This document shows, in pieces, positions 15,149-25,335 of a DNA stretch of 45,913 nt. The DNA is from Thermoanaerobaculia bacterium. Lineage in GTDB: Bacteria; Acidobacteriota; Thermoanaerobaculia; Multivoradales; JAGPDF01. A program made the position numbers and the translations under genes. The stretch lies in NCBI GenBank assembly GCA_018057705.1, contig JAGPDF010000033.1, forward strand, positions 1 to 45,913. Direction: 5' to 3'. Under the pieces are notes generated by a model, which worked only from the letters and a program-made list of their open reading frames with translations, was not told the DNA's origin and made no database searches. The number at the start of each line of letters is the position of its first letter. Position 1 is the first letter of the stretch.

Positions 15149-15543
15149 GCCGCTCTCCTCTCCTTGAGCCGTGCCGGTCCACCAAGAGATGAGTCGGTGG
15201 ATCCGGGCATCGGGGATCCCTCCGAGTGGGCCCGATGGACAGCCCACTCTGAATGCAGGGCGTAAGCACCTCCTGTGCCAGAACATCGACGCCCTGGCTC
15301 CCGGACACCGTAGCCAGTGCCGCGGCAGCGGTTCGAGCGCCGGCCGCGGTCCATGCTCGATCCGCGCCTGCGCCGATCGCTCGCCGGCGGATTCGCCCCG
15401 GCAGATCTGATGGGGCGAACGACCCAACCGGGCGGGGCGCTGAAGTTGACCCTGCTCCTATAGTTCTGCTCATTGCAGCAGGACTCGTCGCGCATGCGCA
15501 TCCGGATCCGGGGCCCGCGACAGGAGCAGCGGGAGAGGTCGCG
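15149..15543. other. 395-base divergent intergenic region, no gene seen
   Basis: The region lies between the divergent DUF3014 and NhaD genes. It should hold promoters for both. TATAGT (15460-15465) preceding CAGCAGGACT is a weak -10 candidate for the antiporter, and TTGACC lies just before it but too close to pair with it. I see no conserved RNA, long repeat or convincing small gene. Confidence 0.4.
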
Positions 15544-16845
15544 ATGCCGACAGGGATGCGTTGGAGAAGGTCGTTGCTGTGGATGCTCGGCTTGGCGCTG
15601 TCGTTGCCGGGCTTTGCCTGGGCTGGAGCCGCGTCCGAGCCGATCGAGGTCGCAGGGATTCCGCTCGAGTTCCTTCTCTTTGCCCTCACTCTGCTCGGGG
15701 TCGCGCTGTTCCATCACAAGACCCTCCAAGTGGCGGTCACGGGTCTGTCGGTGATCACCCTCTACAAGATCGTCTTCGCGGGGTTCAAGGAGGGCACCGG
15801 CCTTGCCGGCTTCGTCTCGCATCTCGGGCACGAATGGGTGGTGATCTTCAACCTCCTCGGCCTGCTCCTCGGGTTTGCCCTGCTCGCGCGCCACTTCGAA
15901 GAGAGCGATGTCCCCAAAGTCCTGCCGCGCTACCTACCTGACGACTGGAAGGGGGCGTTCGTCCTCCTGGTGCTGGTCTTCGTCCTGTCGTCGTTCCTCG
16001 ACAACATCGCCGCGGCATTGATCGGCGGTGCGATGGCCCACACCCTGTTCGACAAGAAGGTGCACATTGGCTACATCGCGGCGCTCGTCGCGGCGTCGAA
16101 CGCCGGCGGCTCGGGGAGCGTCGTCGGCGACACCACCACCACGATGATGTGGATCCACGGTGTGCCGCCTTCGGCCGTCTTCCACGCCTACGTCGCCGCC
16201 GGGCTGGCTCTGGTCGTCTTCGGCATCCCGGCCGCGCTGCAGCAGCACAAGTACTCGCCGATCCTGAAGGACGCTTCGCCGAATGCCCGGATCGACTGGA
16301 CGCGGGTGGGGATCGTTGCCTTCATTCTCGTGTCGGCGATCTCGACCAACGTCTTCATCAACGTCAAGTACACCGAGCACGCCGACAGCTTCCCGTTCAT
16401 CGGCGTCGCGGTCTGCCTGGCGATCCTCCTCACCGCGCCGATTCGCAAGCCCGAATGGTCGCTCCTGCCGGGCGCCCTCAAGGGGGCGTGTTTTCTCCTC
16501 TCGCTGGTCCTCGCCGCGACCATGATGCCGGTCGAAAAACTCCCTGCGGCGGCCTGGCAGACGGCGTTCGGACTCGGCTTCCTTTCGGCGGTTTTCGACA
16601 ACATTCCGTTGACCGCGCTGGCGCTCGCCCAGGGCGGCTACGACTGGGGGATGCTCGCCTATGCCGTGGGCTTCGGCGGCTCGATGATCTGGTTCGGCTC
16701 TTCGGCCGGCGTCGCGATCTCGAGCATGTATCCGGAGGCGCGGTCGGTCGGGTCCTGGTTGAAGAACGGCTGGCACGTCTCCGTCGCCTACATCGCCGGT
16801 TTCCTCCTGCTCCTCCTCACCCTCGGCTGGCGGCCGCACGCCTGA
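15544..16845 (+). CDS. NhaD-type Na+/H+ antiporter
   Basis: A 433-residue polytopic transporter of the ion-transporter (ArsB/NhaD) superfamily with about 11-12 hydrophobic segments. 'SFLDNIAAALIGGAMAH', 'AASNAGGSGSVVGDTTTTMMWI' and 'FLSAVFDNIPLTALALAQGG' correspond to the NhaD hallmarks (DN motifs in two discontinuous helices and the NAGG..S..GD.TTTM.WI loop). Residues 1-28 may be a cleaved signal-like first helix. It should exchange cytoplasmic Na+ (or Li+) for protons, giving salt and pH tolerance. ATG 15544 follows GGGAGAGGTCGCG, a reasonable ribosome site. It stands alone, close to the disaccharide module, which fits a salt-stress neighbourhood, though co-regulation is not shown. Confidence 0.85.
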   Translation: MPTGMRWRRSLLWMLGLALSLPGFAWAGAASEPIEVAGIPLEFLLFALTLLGVALFHHKTLQVAVTGLSVITLYKIVFAGFKEGTGLAGFVSHLGHEWVVIFNLLGLLLGFALLARHFEESDVPKVLPRYLPDDWKGAFVLLVLVFVLSSFLDNIAAALIGGAMAHTLFDKKVHIGYIAALVAASNAGGSGSVVGDTTTTMMWIHGVPPSAVFHAYVAAGLALVVFGIPAALQQHKYSPILKDASPNARIDWTRVGIVAFILVSAISTNVFINVKYTEHADSFPFIGVAVCLAILLTAPIRKPEWSLLPGALKGACFLLSLVLAATMMPVEKLPAAAWQTAFGLGFLSAVFDNIPLTALALAQGGYDWGMLAYAVGFGGSMIWFGSSAGVAISSMYPEARSVGSWLKNGWHVSVAYIAGFLLLLLTLGWRPHA

Positions 16846-16922
16846 GGCCTCCGAGACCCCCCGGAGAACATCGGAGCGCAGCTCGGCGGCTTGATCGCCG
16901 CGAGCCTTCGGGTTACCCTTGA

Positions 16923-18664
<1,742 letters not shown>

Positions 18665-18677
18665 CCGCAGGATCGGG

Positions 18678-19745
18678 CTAGCGATCTGCCGCAGGCACGG
18701 ACGCCGCGAGCCGGCCCAGGACGGCGCTCGCGACCTCGCCGACGCCGATGCCACGCAGGCAGCCGTGGTGGAGGAGCGGGCAGCGCCGGCGGAAGCAGGG
18801 GGAGCACCAGAGATTGCGGTCGAGGACGGTGTGGCCGGCGCCGCTCTCCCCCGCCGGTGCTGTCCGGCGGCGATCGGTAGGACCGAAGAGCGCGACGCAA
18901 GGGACCCCCACCGCCGCGGCGAGGTGCATCGGACCGGAGTCGTTGGTCACCAGCAGATCGAGCTCGGCCATCGCCGCCGCGAGGCCCGCGAGGTCGAGGT
19001 CGGGCCCCAGGACCGGATGGAGCTTGCCGCTCTCTTCGTGGACACGCACGCCGAGCCAGACCTCTTTCGGACCGACGAAGATCGCTTCGCGCATGCCGGG
19101 GAGGCGCCGGCGGAGCTCGCGCGCCAGGTCCGACCAGTAGGGCATCGGCCAGCGCTTCGAGGCACCCCACTCGGCCCCGGGCGAGAGGCCGACGAGCGGG
19201 GCCTCGCTCGCGTCGCGTTCCGAGCGCGTTCCGAGTCCGGCGCGGACCACCCGTTCCCGGCCGCGTTCGCGCAGCTCCTGCGGCAGATCGAGACGCGGGA
19301 TCCAGTCGGCCGGCGGCGACACGCCCATCGCGCCCAGGAGCTCGCGGTAGTCCTCGATCTGCGGCCGGCGACCACGGGGCCGGGCAACCGCCGGCGCGAG
19401 CAGCGGGCCGCGAAAGTCGGCCCGGTAGCCGTAGCGCCGGGCGATGCCGGCGCGCGCGAGCAGCCAGGCGGCACGGAACGAGTTCGGCAGGATCAACGCC
19501 TCGTCGAAGCCGCCGGCGAGGAGGGCCGCGAGCGTCGCCTCGTCGGCGCCCTTGTCGAGCGTCGCCCCCGTTCGACCGATGCCGGGAAACAGCGCCAGCA
19601 GGGAGTGGAGCGAGCGTCGCGCGAGGACGCTGACCTCGCGGCCGCTCGCCGCCAGGGCCCGAAAGACCGGCTCGGCCATGACGCAGTCACCGACCCAGTT
19701 CGGGGCGACGACGAGCGTGCGCTGCGGCCGGGGTATCGGACTCAT
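18678..19745 (-). CDS. ADP-heptose:LPS heptosyltransferase-like GT9 (WaaF type)
   Basis: A GT9-family LPS core transferase of about 355 residues. 'TLVVAPNWVGDCVMAEPVFRAL' is the WaaF opening (WVGD), and 'VGLSPGAEWGASKRWP' and 'LLVTNDSGPMHLAAAVGVPCVALFGPTD' (read in parts) are the donor-binding signatures. 'CSPCFRRRCPLLHHGCL' is the Cys-rich end segment typical of WaaF. It adds heptose to the Kdo-containing inner core on the cytoplasmic face of the inner membrane. Three in-frame starts exist (19787 GTG, 19757 and 19745 ATG); 19745 is preferred because the domain begins eight residues later and the upstream gene ends at 19766. It is the last gene of the LPS operon. Confidence 0.87.
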   Translation of the reverse strand: MSPIPRPQRTLVVAPNWVGDCVMAEPVFRALAASGREVSVLARRSLHSLLALFPGIGRTGATLDKGADEATLAALLAGGFDEALILPNSFRAAWLLARAGIARRYGYRADFRGPLLAPAVARPRGRRPQIEDYRELLGAMGVSPPADWIPRLDLPQELRERGRERVVRAGLGTRSERDASEAPLVGLSPGAEWGASKRWPMPYWSDLARELRRRLPGMREAIFVGPKEVWLGVRVHEESGKLHPVLGPDLDLAGLAAAMAELDLLVTNDSGPMHLAAAVGVPCVALFGPTDRRRTAPAGESGAGHTVLDRNLWCSPCFRRRCPLLHHGCLRGIGVGEVASAVLGRLAASVPAADR

Positions 19746-19765
19746 GGGCGGACACATGGGTGGGC

Positions 19766-20662
19766 TCACGGACGGGGGCGCTTCCACCGGTCGTGCAGCC
19801 AGAGCCAGAGCTCGGGGCGCTGGCGCGCGCGCTCCTCGAGCACGGCGAGGTAGCTCCGGGTGAGCGCCACCTCGTCGCTTTCGGCGTCCGCCTGCGGGGC
19901 GGCGATCGGCGGCAGCGCTTCGACGCGATAGCGCCCGCCGGGGAGCTCCTCGCCGAAGACCAGGACGACGGGAGCGCCGGTGCGCTGCGACAGACGGGCG
20001 ACGATCGGGCTGGTCGACGCCGGGCGGTCGAAGAACGGCACGTCCACGCCCTCCTCGGCCCGCACCCGCTGGTCGACCAGGAGCCCCAGCCGGCCGCCCT
20101 TCTCGAGCAGGCGGAACATTTCGCGCACCGCCCCCCGCTTGTCGAGCGAACGGTTGCCGTAGCGGGTGCGCAGGCGCTGGATGACGCGGTCGAAATGGGG
20201 ATTGTCGGCGCGGCGTCCGACCGAGCTCATCGGGCCGACGGTGAGCGCGATGGCGGCGGGGACCACCTCCCAGTTTCCGAAATGGGACCCGAGGACGATG
20301 GTGCCCTTTCCCCGGCCCATTTCCGCGGCGCGCTCGAAGTTCTCCCAGCCGACGAGCTCGAGCCGCGCGAGGAGCTCCGGGCCGTCGAACCGCAGGCTCG
20401 AAAGCGCATCGCAGAACGAGGCGCCGAAGTGGCGGAAGCAGGCACGCGTGATCCGCAGCCGCTCTCCCGCGGAGAGCTCGGGGAAGGCGGCAGCGAGGTT
20501 GGTGTCGGCGATCCTCCGCCGGCGGCGGTCGAGCCGGCCCGCGAGCGCGCCGAGCGCTCCGCCGAGCGCCCGGCTGGCGGTGTGGGGCAGAGCGCGCACC
20601 AGCCCCTGGAAGAGGGCGAAGGCGCCGAACTCGACGGCGTGGCGGACGGGGGCGTTCTTCAT
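19766..20662 (-). CDS. Lipid A late acyltransferase, LpxL/HtrB-like
   Basis: A 298-residue membrane-anchored acyltransferase. The catalytic H-x4-E is in 'LGSHFGNWE' (H127, E132), and 'GRRADNPHFDRVIQRLR' and 'GGRLGLLVDQRVRAEEGVDVPFFDRPA' (in parts) are the following conserved blocks of the LpxL/LpxM family. It transfers an acyl chain from acyl-ACP to Kdo2-lipid IVA. An N-terminal hydrophobic helix (AFALFQGLVRALP) is the membrane anchor. ATG 20662 lies 10 bases after the lpxK stop, and its order between lpxK and a heptosyltransferase supports the role. Whether it adds lauroyl, myristoyl or another chain cannot be read from the sequence. Confidence 0.87.
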   Translation of the reverse strand: MKNAPVRHAVEFGAFALFQGLVRALPHTASRALGGALGALAGRLDRRRRRIADTNLAAAFPELSAGERLRITRACFRHFGASFCDALSSLRFDGPELLARLELVGWENFERAAEMGRGKGTIVLGSHFGNWEVVPAAIALTVGPMSSVGRRADNPHFDRVIQRLRTRYGNRSLDKRGAVREMFRLLEKGGRLGLLVDQRVRAEEGVDVPFFDRPASTSPIVARLSQRTGAPVVLVFGEELPGGRYRVEALPPIAAPQADAESDEVALTRSYLAVLEERARQRPELWLWLHDRWKRPRP

Positions 20663-20672
20663 CGGCGGCGCC

Positions 20673-21755
20673 TCATCTTCTGGCCTGGGCCAACCGTTCG
20701 TCGAACCACTCCCAGAAGGCGGGTTCCGGGCGGGCGAGGATCGGCAGCACCGCCGGCGCCGGCGAGAGCCTCCCCCGGAGCTTGAGCGCGTCCTTCGCCG
20801 TGGTGAGGAGGGCGCCGGCACGATGGCGGCGGAAGGCGCCTTCGATCCGGGCGATGCTCTCGTCAGGATAGGCGTGGTGGTCGGGAAAGGCGAGCCGGGC
20901 CGCGATTTCGACCCCCTGCCTCTCGGCATCGCGAAAGAAGCCCTCCGGCCGGGCGATGCCGGCGAAGGCGACGACCCGCGTTCCGGCGGGGAGGATGGCG
21001 TGGAGGTCGCTGCCGCTGCCGCTTCCGGCTCCCGCCAGGCCGGATGCCCCCGAGCGCGGCGGACCGCTGGCCGTCGAGCTCGCGAAGCCGGGGCCGGAGA
21101 AACCGTGCCGCGCGAGCGCCCGTGCCAGGTGCGCGCCGGCGGTGGGCATTTCGGGGGCCGGGCAGCCGGTGAGCACCACGGCATCGGCGTGACGGGCGGC
21201 GCCGAGCGGCTCGCGCAGGCGCCCGGCCGGGGCGAGCCGCCCGCCGGCGAACGGGTCGGCGGCGGGGAAGAGGAGGAGCTCGATGTCGCGGGCCAGCGCG
21301 ACGTGCGAGAAACCGTCGTCGAGGAGGAAGAGATCCGGCGTCTGCGGCAGCTCGCGCAGCAGGAGGCGCGCCGCCGCGACGCGCTGCTCGCCGACGGCGA
21401 CCGCCACCCCGGGAAGGAGCTCGGCCAGGAGGAACGGCTCATCCCCGGCGGCGCTCCAGGGGATCCGTGGCCCGCCCCCCAGGGAGACGACGAGCGGACC
21501 GCGGCTCGCGCGGCGATACCCCCGCGAGACGATCGCCACCGCGAGACCGCGCGCCTGCAGGTCGGCGGCGACCGCCGCCGTGAATGGAGTCTTCCCGCCG
21601 CCCCCCCAGTGCAGGTTCCCGAGACTCACCACCGGCACCGGCAGGCGTTCGGCGGTCGCCGCGGCGCGACGACGGCGGCGGGCGAGCAGCGCGCCGTAGA
21701 GGAGCTGCCAGGGGGAGCGCGGCGGAGGGGGCGCCGCGAGCGACAACGTCGTCAT
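20673..21755 (-). CDS. lpxK: Tetraacyldisaccharide 4'-kinase
   Basis: A 360-residue LpxK. It phosphorylates the 4' position of the tetraacyl disaccharide 1-phosphate, the sixth step of lipid A synthesis, at the inner membrane. The signature 'PVPVVSLGNLHWGGGGKTPF' carries the P-loop (G51 to K55-T56); family members usually have GGTGKTP, so Thr is replaced by Gly at one position. 'AIVSRGYRR' and 'LFLLDDGFSHVALARDIELL' (DDGFQH in most relatives) are the other hallmarks. An N-terminal amphipathic stretch is present. The ATG overlaps the waaA stop by four bases. Confidence 0.92.
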   Translation of the reverse strand: MTTLSLAAPPPPRSPWQLLYGALLARRRRRAAATAERLPVPVVSLGNLHWGGGGKTPFTAAVAADLQARGLAVAIVSRGYRRASRGPLVVSLGGGPRIPWSAAGDEPFLLAELLPGVAVAVGEQRVAAARLLLRELPQTPDLFLLDDGFSHVALARDIELLLFPAADPFAGGRLAPAGRLREPLGAARHADAVVLTGCPAPEMPTAGAHLARALARHGFSGPGFASSTASGPPRSGASGLAGAGSGSGSDLHAILPAGTRVVAFAGIARPEGFFRDAERQGVEIAARLAFPDHHAYPDESIARIEGAFRRHRAGALLTTAKDALKLRGRLSPAPAVLPILARPEPAFWEWFDERLAQARR

Positions 21756-23131
21756 CCCCGGGCCGGCCGCTGCTGCGCTGGGGCCGGCGATGTCGCCGCC
21801 GCCGGCGCGAGCGTCGATTTCCCGGAGGCCGCCGCGACGAGCGGCGCGAGGAGCTCGAGCGTCCGCGCGAGCGCGCCGGCATTCGCCGCGACGAGCGCCT
21901 GCCCGCGCGCTCCGATCGCCCGCGCCGCGGTGGGATCGGCGAGCCAGGCCGCCCAGAGCCTGCCCAGCTCCTCCGCCGAGGCGACGCGGGCCCAGCCGCC
22001 GGTCCGGTCGAAGAGCTCGGCAATCTCGCGGAAGTTGGTCATCGAAGGCCCGACGGCCACCGGTACCCCGAAGCGTGCCGCCTCGATCGGATTGTGTCCG
22101 CCGGTCGGCTGGAGCGTGCCGCCGACGAAAGCGGCGGTGGCCAGCCGGTAAGTGGCGGCGAGCTCGCCGATCGAGTCGAGGAGGAAGACCGGCGGGCGCT
22201 CGCGGTCGGGGCCGCTACGCCGAACGGCGCCGGGGGCTTCCGCGGCGACGCGCAGCGCGACGGCGGCAAAGCGCTCCGGATGCCGTGGTGCGAGGACCAG
22301 CATCGCGCGATCGCCGGCCGTCCGGTCGCCGTCGGCGAGTCCGCGGAAAGCCGCGAGTACCTGCTCCTCCTCGCCCTCCATGGTCGAGCCGGCGACGAGA
22401 ATCGGCCGGCCAGCGGCGAGGCGCTCGAGCCGCCGGGCGAGCTCGGGGTTTCCCGGTGGCTCCGGGGAGTCGAACTTGAGATTGCCGGTGACGGTGACGC
22501 GACCGGCGGGGACGCCGAGCGCGATCAGGCGCTCGGCGTCGACTGCGGTCTGGACGCCGAACCGATCGATCGGGGCGAAGAAGAGCGGCAGCGCCAGGGC
22601 GCGGAAGCGCTGCAGACGGACGAAGCTCCGGTCGCTCACCCGGCCGTTGACGACCGCGGTCGGGATCCCCCGCCGGCGAACGGCGCGCAGCAGGAGCGGC
22701 CAGAAGTCGCCCTCGACCAGCACCAGCGAGGCGGGGGAGAAGCGGCGGAAGAAGCGGCGGATGGCGAAGCCGAGCTCGAACGGGAGGTAGGCGACGGCGG
22801 CGCGGTCGCCGAGGCGCGCCGCCGCCGCGCTCGCCTGCGCCTGGCCGGTTGGAGTGATCGTGGTCAGCAGCAGCGGCAGCTCGGGCGGGAGTTTCGCCGC
22901 CAGCGTTCCGGCGAGCGCTGCTTCGCCCACGGAGACGGCATGGATCCAGAACCTTCCCGGACTTCCCGTCCCCGCCTCGGGCCGGGCGTCGTGGGGCGGC
23001 GGCGGGGCCGGCCGGCCGCCCCCGAGCCTCCCCCGAAGCGTCGGCAGGTAGTGGCGGCGGCGCAGGAGGAGCAGAAAGGGGCCGGCCGCGAGGAGGGCCA
23101 GGGCGGACACGATTTGATAGATCCACCACAT
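21752..23131 (-). CDS. waaA: 3-deoxy-D-manno-octulosonic acid (Kdo) transferase
   Basis: A 459-residue GT-B enzyme (KdtA/WaaA) that attaches Kdo to lipid IVA. An N-terminal membrane anchor (YQIVSALALLAAGPFLLLL) precedes 'WIHAVSVGEAALAGTLAAKL', the conserved acceptor loop with the catalytic Glu. 'LVLVEGDFWPLLL' (W-P-N in many relatives, W-P-L here), 'AGSTMEGEEEQVL' and 'GGTLQPTGGHNPIEAARFGVPV' (in parts) are the remaining signatures. A Pro-rich insertion lies near residue 55. ATG 23131 (MWWIY) is chosen because it sits directly before the anchor; longer starts add unrelated residues. It is the first gene of the operon waaA-lpxK-lpxL-waaF. Number of Kdo units added is not predictable. Confidence 0.92.
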   Translation of the reverse strand: MWWIYQIVSALALLAAGPFLLLLRRRHYLPTLRGRLGGGRPAPPPPHDARPEAGTGSPGRFWIHAVSVGEAALAGTLAAKLPPELPLLLTTITPTGQAQASAAAARLGDRAAVAYLPFELGFAIRRFFRRFSPASLVLVEGDFWPLLLRAVRRRGIPTAVVNGRVSDRSFVRLQRFRALALPLFFAPIDRFGVQTAVDAERLIALGVPAGRVTVTGNLKFDSPEPPGNPELARRLERLAAGRPILVAGSTMEGEEEQVLAAFRGLADGDRTAGDRAMLVLAPRHPERFAAVALRVAAEAPGAVRRSGPDRERPPVFLLDSIGELAATYRLATAAFVGGTLQPTGGHNPIEAARFGVPVAVGPSMTNFREIAELFDRTGGWARVASAEELGRLWAAWLADPTAARAIGARGQALVAANAGALARTLELLAPLVAAASGKSTLAPAAATSPAPAQQRPARG

Positions 23132-23143
23132 GGGGACCGGGGC

Positions 23144-23151
23144 AGTATAAT
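23144..23151. promoter_or_regulatory. Overlapping divergent -10 boxes between LPS and secretion operons
   Basis: The plus strand reads TATAAT at 23146-23151 and the minus strand reads TATACT at 23149-23144, so one AT-rich patch supplies a near-consensus -10 for each direction. It is 13 bases upstream of waaA and about 140 bases upstream of the sigma-factor gene. No good -35 hexamer is seen at 17 bases in either direction, so activator dependence or another upstream element is possible. Confidence 0.4.
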
Positions 23152-23289
23152 CAAGCGCTTCAATGTTTTGCCCGGGTCGCACCCGGTTCGCGCCGGGCGC
23201 TTGCCGGCGGCGTGCCGGAAATGGGGCGGGAAGGGCGCAGGCTTGGACGGTGCGCCCCGGAGGTCCGTAGAAAGCAATTGGAACCGGTC

Positions 23290-23970
23290 ATGCCAGAGTT
23301 GGTCTACTCCCAGAATCGCGAACGACTGAAGCTCGCCGAGCGGAGCGATCGGGAACTGCTCTGCCTGCTCCAGGCGGACGACGAACTGGCGCTGGCCGAG
23401 CTCGTGGCCAGGAAGACCCGGGCGCTCCTTCAGGTGACCGCCCGCATCGTCCGCGACGAGGAAGAGGCTCGCGACGTCGTGCAGGTCGCGTTCCTGAAGA
23501 TCTGGGAGAGCCGCGCGAAGTACGACACGCGCTGGAGCCCGAATACCTGGATCTATCGCATCGCCACCAACCTGGCGATCGATCACTGGCGCTCGCGCCG
23601 GTCGCGCGACCAGGCCGGCGAGCCGATGCGCTTTCACCTCCTGCGGGCTGCCGAAAGCCACCCGACCGGGGCCATGGCCGAGCTCAAGGAGGCCGAGGTC
23701 GAGCGCATCTTCATCGAGCTCGCGGCCGAGTTGACCGAGAAGCAACGCCTGATCTTCCTGCTTCGCGAGACCGAAGGGCTGGACTCGAGCGAAGTGGCGG
23801 CGATCGCCGGCTGTGAGGAGTCCACCGTACGCAACCACCTGTTCAACGCTCGCAAGATCCTGCGCCAGAAGCTCGTCGAGCGTTATCCGGAGTATGCCCG
23901 CGCCGCGGTTTCTGGAGCCAGCGGAGGCAGCGCCGGCAGCTCGCCCGAGACCAGGGAGCCCCGCCGATGA
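23290..23970 (+). CDS. ECF-type sigma70-family RNA polymerase sigma factor
   Basis: A 226-residue two-domain sigma factor. Region 2 runs over 'DEEEARDVVQVAFLKIWESRAKYD' (in part, region 2.1-2.2) and 'TWIYRIATNLAIDHWRSRRSRD' (2.3-2.4). Region 4 is 'ELTEKQRLIFLLRETEGLDSSEVAAIAG' (in parts) with the helix-turn-helix ending 'STVRNHLFNARKILRQKL'. Regions 1.1 and 3 are missing, as in ECF sigmas. A Ser/Gly-rich tail follows. ATG 23290 has no obvious Shine-Dalgarno, but the domain starts about 18 residues later. It overlaps the anti-sigma gene by four bases (ATGA) and heads the secretion operon, so it probably controls this operon or its secreted substrates. Confidence 0.87.
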   Translation: MPELVYSQNRERLKLAERSDRELLCLLQADDELALAELVARKTRALLQVTARIVRDEEEARDVVQVAFLKIWESRAKYDTRWSPNTWIYRIATNLAIDHWRSRRSRDQAGEPMRFHLLRAAESHPTGAMAELKEAEVERIFIELAAELTEKQRLIFLLRETEGLDSSEVAAIAGCEESTVRNHLFNARKILRQKLVERYPEYARAAVSGASGGSAGSSPETREPRR

Positions 23971-24545
23971 CCTGTCCCGACTGGCGCGCCCTGGTCGCGG
24001 CCCGTGAGGCCGAGCCCGCAGCCGACGAACCGGGCTGGGCGGAGGCTCGCCGGCACGCCGCGCAATGCAGCCGCTGCCGCGTCGAAGCGCTCTCGGCCGA
24101 CCCGCTGCTGCTCTTCGCGCGCCTTCCCGGGCGCACGGTCGCGCCGCGCGAGATTGCCGAGATGCAGGGCGCGGTGTCCGCGCTGGTCCGCGCCAGCCGC
24201 GTCGCGCAGGGGGGGCATCCGGCACCGCGTGGGCTCCGTGCGGCCCCTTCGCGGCGCTTCCCGGCCGCACGTTTCGCTGCGGCGCTGGGAGTCTGTTCTC
24301 TGCTGGCGCTCTCCGGCGTCCCCCGTCCCCAACCCGCCGGGATCGGCCCGTTCGCCAACGCCGGAGAGTTTTCGACGGGTCTGGCGGCTCCGGCCGCTCT
24401 GCCCGCCCGGAACACCGGGGTCGAGCGGGCCAGGCCGATGCAATCGCTCGTCGAGGAGCTCGGCCGCCCGGGAGCCCGGATCTATGAGCTGCCGCAGGCC
24501 GACATGGCGGTCGTGATGATCGTCGATGCGAGCCTGGATGTTTGA
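23967..24545 (+). CDS. Zinc-motif (ZAS-like) membrane anti-sigma factor
   Basis: A 192-residue bitopic protein. The cytoplasmic N-terminus has H30-x3-C34-x2-C37 ('RHAAQCSRC') plus C3, the arrangement of zinc-binding anti-sigma (ZAS) domains that clamp ECF sigmas. One membrane helix lies at about residues 97-113 (ARFAAALGVCSLLALSG). The periplasmic tail ends in 'LPQADMAVVMIVDASLDV'. The gene overlaps the sigma factor gene upstream and the secretin-N-like gene downstream, so the pair and the secretion genes are made together. The role is inferred from motif, topology and position; the signal sensed in the periplasm is unknown. Confidence 0.75.
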   Translation: MTCPDWRALVAAREAEPAADEPGWAEARRHAAQCSRCRVEALSADPLLLFARLPGRTVAPREIAEMQGAVSALVRASRVAQGGHPAPRGLRAAPSRRFPAARFAAALGVCSLLALSGVPRPQPAGIGPFANAGEFSTGLAAPAALPARNTGVERARPMQSLVEELGRPGARIYELPQADMAVVMIVDASLDV

Positions 24546-25332
24546 GTCGCGGCCGCTGCCGAACTTTGCGCGCGCCCTCGTCTGCCTCGTGGCGCTCGGC
24601 GTGACGCTCGTAGCCGCCGCCGCAGCAGCGCAGGCGCCAGCGGTGCCCGACCCTGCGCAGCGGCCCCGACTGCGTTCGCAACCCCCGCCCCCGACTGGGG
24701 AGGCCGCGGCGGTTCGCCTGATGGTCTTCAGCCTCCAGCGCCAGAGTGCCTTCGATGCGCTCTCCGCCATCCGGCCCCTGCTTTCCGTCCAGGGCTCGGT
24801 CGAGGTCGATCCGAACCGCAACACGATCTCGGTGCGCGACAACCTCGCGGCGCTCTCCCGGGTGGCGATCGCGATCCGGGTCTTCGATCGCGAGAACCAG
24901 CCGGTGAAGATCGACGTCCAACTGATCCTCGCCGAGACCGCGAAGATCTCGCCGGTCCGCCCCGACGTCGGCCTCGCTCCCGACCTCCTGGGGCGTCTGC
25001 GGCAGCTCTTGCGATTCCAGACCTTCTCGCTGCTCGCGCGCAGCCAGATCGCCAGCCGCGAAGGCGAGAGTGTCGTGTTCGAGATGGCCCAGGGCTACCG
25101 GCTGAGCTTCGAGGTCGGTTCGATCGCCGAGGGCAAGCAGATCCGCCTCGCCGGATTCCGTATGGTGCGCGCCCTGCCGGGAGCGCCCGAGAAGGAGCTC
25201 GTTCGCACCGTCGTGCATCTCGGGCTCGACCAGCCGCTGATCCTGGGAATGACCCGGGACGAGGCGGCGGACCGGGCCCTGATGCTCGTGCTGCGCTATG
25301 AAAACTCCCCGACCGCCACGGCTGGGAACTAG
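24538..25332 (+). CDS. Exported secretin-N-domain-like protein, non-pore
   Basis: A 264-residue protein with an N-terminal membrane helix or signal (ALVCLVALGVTLVAAAAAAQA). After a Pro-rich linker, residues about 60-135 resemble a secretin N1/N3 domain: 'RLMVFSLQRQSAFDALSAI...', then 'VEVDPNRNTISVRDNLAAL', then the connector 'VKIDVQLILAETAKI', matching the usual V-x-V-D-x-x-x-N-x-x-x-V-x-D pattern. The remainder has beta-rich blocks ('GLDQPLILGMTRDEAADRALMLVL') that loosely parallel a secretin end, but it is far too short for a pore. The ATG at 24538 overlaps the anti-sigma stop; GspF starts 3 bases after its end. It may be a periplasmic adaptor or a truncated secretin. I do not recognise a named family. 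Confidence 0.6.
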   Translation: MFESRPLPNFARALVCLVALGVTLVAAAAAAQAPAVPDPAQRPRLRSQPPPPTGEAAAVRLMVFSLQRQSAFDALSAIRPLLSVQGSVEVDPNRNTISVRDNLAALSRVAIAIRVFDRENQPVKIDVQLILAETAKISPVRPDVGLAPDLLGRLRQLLRFQTFSLLARSQIASREGESVVFEMAQGYRLSFEVGSIAEGKQIRLAGFRMVRALPGAPEKELVRTVVHLGLDQPLILGMTRDEAADRALMLVLRYENSPTATAGN

Positions 25333-25335
25333 CCG

